A stretch of 64,000 nt of DNA from CAVOHU01 sp963817885 (GCA_963817885.1 CAWFQE010000002.1:372001-436000); one strand, 5' to 3'; shown: positions 37,647-47,993, counted from the stretch's first letter. Notes: generated from the letters alone by a model not told the origin. Numbers and translations: made by a program.

Positions 37647-38393
37647 ATGTTGCACCAGATACAGCATTCCGACGGCCTGCCGCACAGCGCTTGCCCCCGC
37701 GCCCGTCCCGCGGCCGGGCGCCGTGTCCGGTTCCGGCACATCGTCGCGACGCTCATCGCGATGATGCTGCTCGGCGTCATGGCGCAAACCGCCGTCACTC
37801 GTGCGCAAACCCGGCCGCGGCACGGCAAGCTGTTCTCGTCGCTCGATCTCGGGCTGCTGGAGATGCCCGATCGTGACAACTGGCAGATGCCCGGTCAGAT
37901 CATGGATGCGCTCAGCATCGCCGAAGGCTCGGAGGTCGCGGATCTGGGCGCGGGCAGCGGCTGGTTCAGCATTCGCCTGGCACACCGTGTCGGCCCGAAC
38001 GGCGTCGTGTATGCCGAAGACATCCAGCCGGAGATGATCGAAGCGACCGACCGCCGCCTCAAGCGCGAAGGCCTGCGAAACGTCAAGACGGTGCTCGGCA
38101 CCTCGTCGGATCCGCGGCTGCCGGCCCGCTCACTCGACGCGGTGCTGATTGTCGACACCTATCACGAGATTGACGATCCGGTCACGCTGCTGCGCAACGT
38201 TGCGCGGTCGCTGAAGCCCCAGGGACTGGTGGGCGTCGTCAACTTCAAGACCGACGGCTACGGCCCGGGGCCGCCCATGGAGGATCGCGTCGAGCCCGAG
38301 ACGGTCGTGCGCGATGCAGAAGCCGCCGGGTTGCGGCTCGTCAAGCGCGAGACATTCCTGCCGTACCAGACGTTTCTGGTGTTCGGGAAGTAG
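37647..38393 (+). CDS. SAM-dependent methyltransferase with an N-terminal signal or anchor
   Basis: 248 residues. Residues about 26-53 (RVRFRHIVATLIAMMLLGVM and onward to RAQ) are basic then hydrophobic, a signal peptide or anchor. The rest is a class I methyltransferase: VADLGAGSGWFSIRLA (motif I), EDIQPEM with the ribose-binding acidic residue, and DTYHEIDDP. It is short and close to the group of small membrane-linked SAM methyltransferases often found in Acidobacteriota. Placement outside the membrane would be odd because SAM is cytoplasmic; anchoring on the inside is also possible. Substrate unknown. It is divergent from the fumarase gene. Confidence 0.75.
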   Translation: MLHQIQHSDGLPHSACPRARPAAGRRVRFRHIVATLIAMMLLGVMAQTAVTRAQTRPRHGKLFSSLDLGLLEMPDRDNWQMPGQIMDALSIAEGSEVADLGAGSGWFSIRLAHRVGPNGVVYAEDIQPEMIEATDRRLKREGLRNVKTVLGTSSDPRLPARSLDAVLIVDTYHEIDDPVTLLRNVARSLKPQGLVGVVNFKTDGYGPGPPMEDRVEPETVVRDAEAAGLRLVKRETFLPYQTFLVFGK

Positions 38394-38429
38394 AGACCGG
38401 CCGCCTCAGGGCGCGCGGCCTCTCTGGAA

Positions 38430-39011
38430 TCACCGCGGCGATGCGCGACGACCCACGAGCGCCCATGCGGCTGGCAGCACGGCGGCCGCCACGAACAGCT
38501 TGACGATGTCGAGGGCGAGGAACGGATAGAGGCCGCCGCGAAGCGCCAGCGCCAGCGCATCCGCCGGATGGGCCGGCATCAGGACCGAGGCCAGCCAGCC
38601 GACTCCGCACGAGAAGATCACGACCAGGCCGACAGCCATCGAGGCGACCGAGGTCAGGTATCGACGATCGAAGCCGCGTTCGGCCAGCCAGCCGGCGACG
38701 AAGGCCGCGATCGGATAGCTCATCAGGAAGCCGCCGGTCGGCCCGAGCACCCGGGCGACTCCGGGCGGCAGCAGCGACGAGGCCGCGAACACGGGAAGGC
38801 CCGCGATGCCTGCGGCAAGGTAGGTCAGCTGGCTCGCCATGCCCAGGCGCGAGCCCAGCGCGGCGCCGCCCAGCAGGACCACCATGGGCTGCAGGGTGAG
38901 CGGGACCGGCGTAAATGGCAGCGGCACGCTGATTTGCGCGGCCACGGCCGTGAGAACGGCGATGAAGATCACCGACGCCACGCGCAGGGTGCGAGCCGAG
39001 GCGAGCGCCAT
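38430..39011 (-). CDS. bioY: Biotin transporter substrate-binding subunit BioY
   Basis: 193 residues from the ATG at 39011, with about six membrane spans. The BioY core is clear: AAQISVPLPFTPVPLTLQPMVVLLGGAALGSRLG, then YLAAGIAGLPVFA and GPTGGFLMSYPIAAFVAGWL. BioY binds biotin and works with the energy-coupling modules AA'T or alone. A longer reading to 39083 leaves only 16 bases to the thiD start, so the shorter start was preferred. No AA'T genes are in the window. It faces thiD, which is divergent. Confidence 0.9.
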   Translation of the reverse strand: MALASARTLRVASVIFIAVLTAVAAQISVPLPFTPVPLTLQPMVVLLGGAALGSRLGMASQLTYLAAGIAGLPVFAASSLLPPGVARVLGPTGGFLMSYPIAAFVAGWLAERGFDRRYLTSVASMAVGLVVIFSCGVGWLASVLMPAHPADALALALRGGLYPFLALDIVKLFVAAAVLPAAWALVGRRASPR

Positions 39012-39099
39012 GCGATCGGTAATCGCGAACAACAACGGGCTGGTTGGCACATCGGCCAACGCGTCACGGCCAACTAATGTCATGGGCGGATCTTAACGT

Positions 39100-39894
39100 A
39101 TGAACATCGTGATGACAATTGCGGGGTCGGATTCCGGCGGCGGCGCCGGGATCCAGGCCGACTTGAAGACCTTTGCGGCGTGCGGCGTCTGGGGCGTCAG
39201 CGCGATTGCCGCCATCACGGCGCAGAACACGACCGGCGTGTCGGCGTCGCTCCCGCTGCCGGTGGACATCATCACGGCGCAGATGGAGGCGATCGCATCC
39301 GACATGCGGATTGACGCGGTCAAGACCGGGATGCTGGCAACCTCGGAGATCGTGACCGCTGTGGCCGAGGGGCTCCGCCGCCTGTCGCTGACGATGGTCG
39401 TGGTGGATCCGGTGATGGTCGCCAAGAGCGGCGCGCGGCTACTTCAGGACGACGCCGTCAAGGCCGTGCGGGAGCAGTTGCTGCCGCGGGCGATGGTGGT
39501 GACCCCGAATGCCGAGGAGGCCGAGGTGCTCGCGTCCATCGCGGTGAGGACCACGGCGGCTGCGCGTGAGGCGGCAAGGCGGATTCACCTGCTCGGGGCG
39601 CGCGCCGTCATCGTCAAGGGCGGACACATCCCCGGAGACGACGTGGTGGACGTCCTGTTCGACGGCCACGAATACACGGAGTTCCGAAGCGGGCGCATCG
39701 AGAGCCGGAACACGCACGGGACCGGCTGCACCTTTGCGGCGGCCCTGGCGGCCAACCTGGCGCGCGGGCGGAATCTTGCCGAGGCCACACGGCGCGCGAA
39801 GGAATACGTCGAGGGCGCGATTCGGGCCGGCCATGCCATTGGACATGGCGTCGGCGTGCTCGACCACTTCTGGCGGAACCCGGCAACGGACTGA
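39100..39894 (+). CDS. thiD: Hydroxymethylpyrimidine/phosphomethylpyrimidine kinase ThiD
   Basis: 264 residues of the PfkB/ribokinase fold. The start is MNIVMTIAGSDSGGGAGIQADLKTF, diagnostic for ThiD, with QNT at 42-44 and VDPVMVAKSG. The C-terminal GTGC motif (THGTGCTFAAALA) holds the catalytic Cys. It phosphorylates HMP and HMP-P for thiamine synthesis in the cytoplasm. There is no ribosome site in the short region before the ATG. No TPP riboswitch was recognised, and no other thi gene is present. It is divergent from bioY. Confidence 0.95.
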   Translation: MNIVMTIAGSDSGGGAGIQADLKTFAACGVWGVSAIAAITAQNTTGVSASLPLPVDIITAQMEAIASDMRIDAVKTGMLATSEIVTAVAEGLRRLSLTMVVVDPVMVAKSGARLLQDDAVKAVREQLLPRAMVVTPNAEEAEVLASIAVRTTAAAREAARRIHLLGARAVIVKGGHIPGDDVVDVLFDGHEYTEFRSGRIESRNTHGTGCTFAAALAANLARGRNLAEATRRAKEYVEGAIRAGHAIGHGVGVLDHFWRNPATD

Positions 39895-39956
39895 GACTGC
39901 GGGCGCGCCGAATCGGCCGCCATCCTCCAGTCGCCAGACGGGTGCCGCGCGCCTCT

Positions 39957-39965
39957 TGCTATACT
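39957..39965 (+). promoter_or_regulatory. Extended -10 promoter before moaE
   Basis: TGCTATACT forms an extended -10. Start of transcription is expected near 39971, about 13 bases before the chosen moaE ATG at 39984. The same core occurs before rpmB and a close relative before erpA. Confidence 0.55.
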
Positions 39966-39983
39966 GTGATGTTGCCGACTTCC

Positions 39984-40469
39984 ATGATCGATCTTCTTCG
40001 GCTCACCGCCGATCCGCTGGACGTGCAGGCCGTGACGAGGCTGGTCGTCGAACCGGGCCCCGCCGGCCGCGACGGGGCGGTTGCGTTGTTCGTGGGCCTG
40101 GTGCGCGCGGAAAACCTCGGGCGCCGCGTCATCGAACTGGAGTACCAGGCATATGCGCCGCTGGCGCAGCGGGCGTTCGAGATCATCGCGGGAGAGGTCG
40201 CCCAGCACTGGCCGTCGGCGCGCCTGGCGCTCCACCACCGGGTCGGACGACTGGCGATCGGTGAAGCGAGCATCGTCATCGCCGCCGCGTCGCCGCACAG
40301 GGCCGACGCATTTCAGGCGTGCCGGTACACGATCGAACGGGTGAAGCAGATCGTGCCGATCTGGAAGCGGGAAGTGTTCGAGGGCGGAGAAGCGTGGATC
40401 GAAGGCGCCACCGCGGATCCGGGCGACCAGGCCGCGAGGGAGACGGCGTACACACGCGCATGCGGGTGA
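39984..40469 (+). CDS. moaE: Molybdopterin synthase large subunit MoaE
   Basis: 161 residues. The family course is clear: GAVALFVGLVR, then LEYQAYAPLAQRAFEII, HHRVGRLAIGEASIVIAAASPHR and the active-site VKQIVPIWKREVF with the two conserved Lys. MoaE uses thiocarboxylated MoaD to build molybdopterin from precursor Z. The ATG at 39984 starts MIDLLRLT; earlier in-frame ATG codons at 39942 and 39969 lie before or at the promoter. It overlaps moaD by ten bases, so the two subunits are made together. Confidence 0.93.
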   Translation: MIDLLRLTADPLDVQAVTRLVVEPGPAGRDGAVALFVGLVRAENLGRRVIELEYQAYAPLAQRAFEIIAGEVAQHWPSARLALHHRVGRLAIGEASIVIAAASPHRADAFQACRYTIERVKQIVPIWKREVFEGGEAWIEGATADPGDQAARETAYTRACG

Positions 40470-40705
40470 CGATTCAGCTGTTCGCACGGCTACGGGACAT
40501 CGCGGGCGCCGGGACCCTGGTGCGGGAGGCCGGCCCCGGTTCGACCGTTGAATCGGTGTGGAAGGCGCTCGCGGGTGAATGTCCCGGCCTGGCGCCGTAT
40601 CGCTCGTCGCTGTCGTGCGCGGTCAACGCCGAGTACGCGAGATTTCACACCACGCTCGCCGACGGAGACGAGGTGGCGTTTCTGCCGCCGGTGTCGGGCG
40701 GGTGA
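40460..40705 (+). CDS. moaD: Molybdopterin synthase small subunit MoaD
   Basis: 81 residues, a ubiquitin-like sulfur carrier ending in the required Gly-Gly (PPVSGG). It starts MRVTIQLFARLRDIAG, the usual MoaD opening. The ATG at 40460 overlaps the moaE stop by ten bases; a GTG at 40466 would give a four-base GTGA overlap. The C-terminal Gly is thiocarboxylated by MoeB-type activation, which is not coded here. Confidence 0.93.
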   Translation: MRVTIQLFARLRDIAGAGTLVREAGPGSTVESVWKALAGECPGLAPYRSSLSCAVNAEYARFHTTLADGDEVAFLPPVSGG

Positions 40706-40805
40706 AGACCGGCTGTCGGCCGGCGGCCGCCAGCCGAGTGACAACAGCCTGCCGGGCATCGGGCTCACGTGGCCGGCAGTGAATGTGGGTTATTGAGACG
40801 TCATC

Positions 40806-41888
<1,083 letters not shown>

Positions 41889-41912
41889 GCCCCAAGCCCT
41901 CCAGGACGATCC

Positions 41913-42821
41913 GTGACTATTCAGGAATTCGCCCAGAGCGCCCGCACGCGCCTCGAACGCGCAGGCATCAGCCACGATGAAGCCGCGCTGGACGCCGAGC
42001 TGCTCGCCCGGTTCGTCATGGGCGGGTGGTCCCGCGGCGAGTTCATCGTCCGCCGCCTGGAAGAGGCGCCGGCAGCCTTCGGCGAGCCGTTCCTGGATCT
42101 GGTTCGTCGTCGCGAGGCCAGGACGCCCACCGCGTATCTGACCGGCCGGCGCGAGTTCTGGAGCCAGGAGTTCGAGGTCACTCCGGCCGTGCTGGTGCCG
42201 CGGCCCGAAACCGAGCTCATCGTCGAAGAAGTTCTCGCACGGGTCGCGTCCGACGCGCCGCTGACCATCGTCGAGGTCGGCACCGGCAGCGGCTGCCTGG
42301 CCATCTCGCTTGCGCGCTGGCTTCCGCGCGCCCGCGTGGTCGCGATCGACATCTCGTCCTCCGCCCTCGACATCGCCCGGCGCAACGCCGAGCGGCTCGA
42401 GGTCGGCCATCGTGTCAGGTTTCTTCGCGGCGACGTGTTGTCGGGACTTGGAGGACGCTTCGACCTGGTCGTGTCGAACCCGCCCTACATCCCGACGGGC
42501 GACCTCGCCACATTGCAGCCCGAAGTTCGCAACTACGAGCCCGCCGGCGCGCTGGACGGCGGACCCGACGGGCTCGACATCGTGCGAAGGCTCGCGGCGC
42601 AGTCGGCGCTTCGACTGAATCCGGGAGGCCTGCTCGTGTTCGAATTCGGATTCGGCCAGGCAGAGCAGGTCCGATCGATCCTCGACGGGACCGCCGGCAT
42701 CGACCTGCTGGACATTCGCGAGGATCTTGCCGGCATCCCGCGCGTCGCCATCGCGCGCGCGGCCGGCGGCAGCCCTTCTTCCACGAAACAGCGGGCCGAA
42801 TCGTCAGTCGATGAGCCGTAG
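41913..42821 (+). CDS. prmC: Release factor glutamine methyltransferase PrmC
   Basis: 302 residues from a GTG. The N-terminal helical domain is followed by PTAYLTGRREFWSQEF, LVPRPETELIVE, the SAM motif VEVGTGSGCLAISLA, and NPPYIP, which holds the glutamine. It methylates the GGQ glutamine of release factors, and its gene directly follows prfA. The last about 20 residues (GGSPSSTKQRAESSVDEP) are a hydrophilic tail beyond the usual family end. Confidence 0.95.
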   Translation: MTIQEFAQSARTRLERAGISHDEAALDAELLARFVMGGWSRGEFIVRRLEEAPAAFGEPFLDLVRRREARTPTAYLTGRREFWSQEFEVTPAVLVPRPETELIVEEVLARVASDAPLTIVEVGTGSGCLAISLARWLPRARVVAIDISSSALDIARRNAERLEVGHRVRFLRGDVLSGLGGRFDLVVSNPPYIPTGDLATLQPEVRNYEPAGALDGGPDGLDIVRRLAAQSALRLNPGGLLVFEFGFGQAEQVRSILDGTAGIDLLDIREDLAGIPRVAIARAAGGSPSSTKQRAESSVDEP

Positions 42822-42995
42822 GCGAGTCTGCCCGAGGTGATTGGCTGCCCGGTCACCCGCCTGCAGAGCCCCCAGATACCGGAGTTCTGTTTAGAATGTT
42901 GATGTCGTCCGATCCGCCGTGCGGTTTGCGGCCGCCGCCAGCCGCCAGCCAGGAACCGTCAGCCCGGCTGCCCGTCCTGAACAGCGAGGCCACCA

Positions 42996-43340
42996 ATGTC
43001 CGCTTGCCTGTTCTGTCGCATCGTCTCCGGTGAGATTCCCTCGAAGAAAGTCTATGAAGACGATGAGCTCGTGGCATTTCACGATGTGAACCCCCAGGCG
43101 CCCGTGCACGTCCTCATCGTCCCGCGCAAGCACATCGCGACGCTGAACAATCTCGCCCCGGAAGACGGAACGCTCATGGGGCGCATGGTCCAGCGTGCAG
43201 CCGCCCTCGCCGAGACGCTGGGCGTCGCGGCGCGCGGGTACCGGGCCGTCTTCAACTGCAATGCCGAGGCCGGGCAGACGGTGTTCCACATCCACCTGCA
43301 CGTGCTCGGTGGCCGGCCGATGCACTGGCCGCCTGGGTAG
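42996..43340 (+). CDS. HIT-family nucleotide hydrolase (HinT-like)
   Basis: 114 residues. The opening CLFCRIVSGEIPSKKVYED and the triad HIHLHVLGGR (HxHxH) identify a HinT-type purine nucleoside phosphoramidase. The catalytic His is the middle one. It is cytoplasmic and hydrolyses AMP-lysine-like bonds; the physiological substrate is uncertain. A 174-base gap before it contains two GCCGCCA units at 42934-42947, part of the 7-bp repeat style seen elsewhere here. Confidence 0.93.
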   Translation: MSACLFCRIVSGEIPSKKVYEDDELVAFHDVNPQAPVHVLIVPRKHIATLNNLAPEDGTLMGRMVQRAAALAETLGVAARGYRAVFNCNAEAGQTVFHIHLHVLGGRPMHWPPG

Positions 43341-43463
43341 AAGGGACCGCACAGGGACCAGGCGCTCGGCTCATCTGGGCGCTCGGCGTTCGGCCAACTC
43401 GGGAAGAGCCGGAGGAATACAGGTTGCCGCCGCAACCCGCTGCGGGCAGAAGAAGTCGAACCA

Positions 43464-43491
43464 GCGCCCAGCGCCTAGCCCCCAGCCCCTG
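43464..43491. repeat. 7-bp unit array at the end of the acetyltransferase gene
   Basis: GCGCCCA, GCGCCTA, GCCCCCA and GCCCCTG follow one another without gaps. Read on the minus strand they supply the last Gly-Ala-Gly-Gly codons and the TAG stop of the acetyltransferase. The same run, with small changes, is at 25984-26012. Confidence 0.7.
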
Positions 43492-44305
43492 CTCTGAGCG
43501 TGTAGTGCCCGAGGAGCAGATCGGCACCGAGCTCGAAATCGACAACGGTGTAGCCGCTGGCCAGGTAGTGCGTGAAGATGTCCCGCGTACTCTGCCGCCA
43601 GAGCCGCGCCAGTTCGGGCGTTCGCGCCTGCAGCTCGGTGAACCCGACAGGGATCGTCACGCGCAATTCCGGATCGAATCGTCCGAGTTCAACCCGGGAG
43701 GGCTCGAAGGCTCCGTCGCGCTCGTGAACGCCATTCACGAACGGGGCTTCGTTCGCGCCCGAGGCACCGGGCTCCGGCCCTGGCGTGAGCCCGAGCGCCC
43801 GCTCGACCCGCCCGGCGCGGATGAACCACTGCGCGATGAACCGGTCGGTCGGCGAGCCCTGGTGCAGCGGGCTCGGGGAGTCGCCGTAGACATCCACGGC
43901 ATATTCGTCGACCGTCACCCCGAGCCGCCGGAAGTTCAGGTGCGCGTTGACAGCCTGCAAAGGATCGTAGGTCCACTCGATCAGGTCCAGCCCCATCTCC
44001 AGCGCGAGCCGGCGCTGCTCGACCTTCAGCATGCGGCCGACCCCCGCGCCGCGATACCCGTCCAGCACGCCGAGCATGTGCGACCAGTGCATCGGCCGCC
44101 CGGCCTTCAGGCCGGGAAACGAGTAGACGAAGCCGGCCATGCGATCGCCATCGAACGCGCCGAGCAGGATCGCCCCGCGCTTGACGGTCACGACCAGCAT
44201 CGGCACGCCCACCGCATCGGCGGCGTCGGTGTAGCCCCAGATGTCACACTCGAGATCGACGACGCGCCTGAAATCGTCGAGCGCGGTCAGAGGGCGGATG
44301 ATCAT
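43475..44305 (-). CDS. GNAT-family acetyltransferase (COG3375-like)
   Basis: 276 residues from the ATG at 44305. The GNAT acetyl-CoA motif is VLDGYRGAGVGRMLKVEQR, with the Gly-x-Gly loop. The N-terminal part MIIRPLTALDDFRRVVDLEC and the WTYDPLQAVNAHLNFRRLG segment match the COG3375 group, larger than simple GNATs. The substrate is unknown. A GTG at 44326 is an alternative start, three bases after the upstream HAD stop. The C-terminal RAGAGG and stop fall inside a 7-bp repeat array, so the end may have been altered by repeat insertion. Confidence 0.85.
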   Translation of the reverse strand: MIIRPLTALDDFRRVVDLECDIWGYTDAADAVGVPMLVVTVKRGAILLGAFDGDRMAGFVYSFPGLKAGRPMHWSHMLGVLDGYRGAGVGRMLKVEQRRLALEMGLDLIEWTYDPLQAVNAHLNFRRLGVTVDEYAVDVYGDSPSPLHQGSPTDRFIAQWFIRAGRVERALGLTPGPEPGASGANEAPFVNGVHERDGAFEPSRVELGRFDPELRVTIPVGFTELQARTPELARLWRQSTRDIFTHYLASGYTVVDFELGADLLLGHYTLRAGAGG

Positions 44306-44329
44306 GGTTCCAGTCCCGGGGGCCACGTG

Positions 44330-45073
44330 TCATGGGTCTGTCCTGCCGCCAGCGGGCGGCGTCGAGCCGCCGAGCAGGAGCCCCGGCAGATCGGTCAGGC
44401 TGGCGATGACGCGCACTTCGTCGAACCCGGCATCGAGATCGGGCTGGAGCGGGCTGCCGACCCCGTCGGTCCGCCGCACCAGCACCGCGGACATGCCCAC
44501 CTGCCGGGCGCCCTCGATGTCGTGCTTGACGCTGTCGCCCACCATCACCGACTCGGCCGCCGTCACGCCCAGGGCCTTCATCGCCGCCTCGAAGATGCTG
44601 GGGTGCGGCTTCAGGTACCCGTGCTCGGACGAGGAGACCGACCCGGCGATCAGGCCTTCGAGCTCGAAGTGGCTCGCGAAGGCCTCGAGGCTGCGGTGCG
44701 TGTTCGAGATCAGCCCGATCTGCAGTCCAGCCGCCGAGAGCGCCTTCAGGCACGGCTCCACATCGTCGTAGAGGAAGAAGTGATGGCAGGCCGCCCACTC
44801 GCGGTAGATCTCGATGGCCGCCTCGTTGGCGCCTGGCCCGGCGCCGCCCATGTGTTCGATAATGGCACGGGTATAGTCGATGAAGACCTGCGCGTCGTAG
44901 TTCTGATCAGCCGCATGGTCGAGCACCGGGGCCGCCTGCGCCACGGCGGCCTGAAACAGCGCCGGATCGACCGTAACGCCGTGCCGGGCGCAAAAGTCCC
45001 TGTACCCGGCGCCGCGCAGCGTCGGCCCCGGGTAGATGAGCGTGAAATCGACGTCGAAGAAGACGGCCCGCAT
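44330..45073 (-). CDS. HAD-family hydrolase
   Basis: 247 residues. Motif I is FDVDFTLI with Asp7 and Asp9 (DxDxT), motif II LISNTH, Lys in YLKPHPSIF and motif IV MVGDSVKHDIEGA. The cap follows motif I. It is probably a phosphatase of the dehalogenase-like/pyrimidine 5'-nucleotidase style, with no substrate that can be fixed. It begins at an ATG 91 bases from the divergent ileS start. It is followed by the acetyltransferase gene. Confidence 0.88.
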   Translation of the reverse strand: MRAVFFDVDFTLIYPGPTLRGAGYRDFCARHGVTVDPALFQAAVAQAAPVLDHAADQNYDAQVFIDYTRAIIEHMGGAGPGANEAAIEIYREWAACHHFFLYDDVEPCLKALSAAGLQIGLISNTHRSLEAFASHFELEGLIAGSVSSSEHGYLKPHPSIFEAAMKALGVTAAESVMVGDSVKHDIEGARQVGMSAVLVRRTDGVGSPLQPDLDAGFDEVRVIASLTDLPGLLLGGSTPPAGGRTDP

Positions 45074-45164
45074 CGCTCCCGCTCGATCCTCAATGCCGCC
45101 AGAGGGTTCTGGACTACAATTGATAGTATTGGCCCGCCTTTCGCGAGTCTATCACCCGAGCATC

Positions 45165-47993
45165 ATGACTGACTGGAAAGACACGCTCAACCTGCCGAAA
45201 ACGGGTTTCTCCATGAAGGCCAATCTGCCGGCGACCGAGCCGCAGATGCTGGACCACTGGGAAGCCATCGATCTGTACCGCAAACTGCGCGAGCGGCGGA
45301 AGGGCGCTCCGACCTTCATTCTCCACGACGGCCCGCCATACGCCAACGGCGACATCCACCTGGGCACCGCGTTGAACAAGGTCCTCAAGGACGTGGTGGT
45401 GCGCTCGCATTCGATGATGGGGTTCGATTCGCCTTACGTGCCGGGATGGGACTGCCACGGCCTGCCGATCGAGCTGAAGGTGGATCGCGAGCTCGGGCCG
45501 CGGAAGCGCGAGATGCCCGTGGCCGACTTTCGCCGCGCGTGCCGACAGTACGCCACGCGGTTCGTGGACATCCAGCGCACGCAGTTCAAGCGCCTCGGCG
45601 TGATGGGCGACTGGGCCGATCCGTACCTCACGATGGACCACCGCTACCAGGCGGCGATTGTCCGGGCGCTTGGAAAATTCGTCGGCCGGGGCATGGTCTA
45701 CAAGGGCAAGAAGCCCGTGCACTGGTGCATCCACTGCCGCACGGCGCTCGCCGAGGCCGAAGTCGAATACGAGTCCCACGTCTCGCCGTCGATCTACGTC
45801 GAATTCCCGCTCGGCAAGGCGGGTGCCGAGGAGCTGGGCAGCCGGGTGCCGGCGCTGCGCGGACACGAGGTGTCGGCGCTGATCTGGACCACCACGCCGT
45901 GGACGATCCCGTCCAACCTCGCGCTGGCGTTTCACCCGGACGCGATGTACGCCGCGTACCCGTTCGACAACCACGTCGTGATCGTCGCCGAGGCGCTCGC
46001 CGAACGGCTGTCGCACGAGTTGGGCCGGACGTTTGGCAACCCGGTCGCCAGGATTCCCGGCACCGCCTTCGAGCGCATTCGGTTCCGGCATCCGCTGTAC
46101 GACCGGGACTCGCTCGGCCTGCTGGCCGACTACGTGACGCTGGATACGGGGACGGGCATCGTGCACACGGCGCCCGGCCATGGGGCGGACGACTATCACA
46201 GCGGCGTGCGGTACGGCCTCGAGATCTATGCGCCGGTCGGGCCCGACGGCCGCTTCCAGGACTCGGTCGAACTCGTCGGCGGCCTGGGCGTGTTCGAGTC
46301 GAATCCGAAGGTGTCGGCGGCACTGGCCTCGGCGGGGCGGCTCTGGAAGTCGGCGCCCTTCGAGCACTCCTACCCGCACTGCTGGCGCTGCCACAACCCG
46401 GTGATCTTCCTGGCGACCTCGCAGTGGTTCATCGGCCTGGACCAGACGGGCCTGCGCGCCGACGCGCTGGCCGCCACCCGGCGTGTGGAGTGGTTCCCGG
46501 CCTGGGGCGGGGACCGCATGCGGGGCATGTTCGAGTCGCGGCCGGACTGGTGCATCTCGCGGCAGCGTTCCTGGGGCGTCCCCATTCCGGCGGTGATCTG
46601 CACCAGCTGCGGCGAAGCCTCGCTGACCACCGAGATGGTGGAACGCGCCGCCGCCGTTTTCGAGCAGGACGGCGCCGACGCGTGGTACGAGCGTGAGATC
46701 GCCGACTTCCTGCCCCCGGGGTTCGCCTGTCCCTCGTGCCGCGGGCAGGCGTTCGACCGCGAGCGCGACATTCTCGACGTGTGGTTCGATTCGGGGTCGA
46801 GCCACGAAGCGGTGCTCGCCGTCCACCCGGAACTGCGGTGGCCGGCCGACGTGTACCTCGAGGGCAACGATCAGTACCGCGGATGGTTCCAGAGCTCGAT
46901 GCTGGTCGGCCTCGGCACCAGGCGGCACGCACCGTATCGCCAGGTCGTCACGCACGGGATGGTGGTGACCGACGAAGGCAAGAAGATGTCGAAGTCGCTC
47001 GGCAATGACATCCCCCCCGGGGAAGTCATCACGAAGAGCGGCGCCGAGATCCTCCGCCTCTGGGTGGCGATGGTCGACTACCGCGAAGAAGTGCGGTTCG
47101 GTCCGGAGATCATGGCGCGGATCGTCGAGGCGTACCGCAAGCTCCGCAACACGATGCGGATCCTCGCGGCCAACCTCCCCGATTTCGATCCGCACACCCA
47201 CAGCGTGCCGCTCGCGGAGCTGGCCGAGGTGGACCGCTACGCGCTGGCCAGATACGCCGATGTCGCCAGGCAGGTCCGCGACGCCTACCGCCTGTACGAT
47301 TTCCCGAGCATCTTCCAGGTGCTCAACACCTTCGTCGCCGTCGACCTGAGCGCGTTCTACATCGACGTCTCCAAGGACTGCGTCTACACGCTGGCGGCCA
47401 ACGACCGCTCGCGCCGTTCCGCGCAGACGGCGATGTATCGCATCGCCAACGGGCTCGCGCGCCTCATCGCGCCCGTGCTGCCCGTCACCGCCGACGAATA
47501 CTGGCGCTACCTTCCGGGGACGCGGGACGAGTCGGTCCACCTCACCGAGTTCGTCAGAGACGATGACGACCTGCTGAACCCGGACCTGCTGGAGCGATGG
47601 GGACGGCTGCTGAAGCTGAGGGCGGCGGTCAATGCGGAACTCGAGAAACTCCGCCAGGCCAAGACCATCGGGCAGTCGCTCGAGGCCGTCGTGCACCTGC
47701 GCACCACCGGCGCCCTCTCCGACCTCGTCAGGCAGTACCGGGCGGCGCTCCCGATGCTCTTCATCGTCTCGCAGGTGGACGATCAGACGACGGCGCCCGA
47801 AACGGGCGCAGTGCCGGCGGACGGAGCGGTGTACGTGGAGGCCGGGGGCTCGGCGGCTCACATCGTCGCCGCGCGTGCCGAAGGACAGAAGTGCGCCCGG
47901 TGCTGGCGCTACGTGCCGCTGATTTCGCACGAGCCGGTCCACGAGGGAATCTGCCCGCGTTGCGCAGACGCCGTTGACGGAAAGAACGGATGA
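45165..47993 (+). CDS. ileS: Isoleucyl-tRNA synthetase
   Basis: 942 residues. Class I synthetase marks: GPPYANGDIHLGTA with the HLGT variant of HIGH near residue 65, a full CP1 editing domain (about 200-400), KKMSKSLGND near 605, and a C-terminal zinc finger CARC...CPRC (about 905-930). It charges tRNA-Ile and edits valine. The ATG at 45165 gives MTDWKDTLNLPKTGF, the usual start. Its stop overlaps the lspA start (ATGA). Confidence 0.97.
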   Translation: MTDWKDTLNLPKTGFSMKANLPATEPQMLDHWEAIDLYRKLRERRKGAPTFILHDGPPYANGDIHLGTALNKVLKDVVVRSHSMMGFDSPYVPGWDCHGLPIELKVDRELGPRKREMPVADFRRACRQYATRFVDIQRTQFKRLGVMGDWADPYLTMDHRYQAAIVRALGKFVGRGMVYKGKKPVHWCIHCRTALAEAEVEYESHVSPSIYVEFPLGKAGAEELGSRVPALRGHEVSALIWTTTPWTIPSNLALAFHPDAMYAAYPFDNHVVIVAEALAERLSHELGRTFGNPVARIPGTAFERIRFRHPLYDRDSLGLLADYVTLDTGTGIVHTAPGHGADDYHSGVRYGLEIYAPVGPDGRFQDSVELVGGLGVFESNPKVSAALASAGRLWKSAPFEHSYPHCWRCHNPVIFLATSQWFIGLDQTGLRADALAATRRVEWFPAWGGDRMRGMFESRPDWCISRQRSWGVPIPAVICTSCGEASLTTEMVERAAAVFEQDGADAWYEREIADFLPPGFACPSCRGQAFDRERDILDVWFDSGSSHEAVLAVHPELRWPADVYLEGNDQYRGWFQSSMLVGLGTRRHAPYRQVVTHGMVVTDEGKKMSKSLGNDIPPGEVITKSGAEILRLWVAMVDYREEVRFGPEIMARIVEAYRKLRNTMRILAANLPDFDPHTHSVPLAELAEVDRYALARYADVARQVRDAYRLYDFPSIFQVLNTFVAVDLSAFYIDVSKDCVYTLAANDRSRRSAQTAMYRIANGLARLIAPVLPVTADEYWRYLPGTRDESVHLTEFVRDDDDLLNPDLLERWGRLLKLRAAVNAELEKLRQAKTIGQSLEAVVHLRTTGALSDLVRQYRAALPMLFIVSQVDDQTTAPETGAVPADGAVYVEAGGSAAHIVAARAEGQKCARCWRYVPLISHEPVHEGICPRCADAVDGKNG

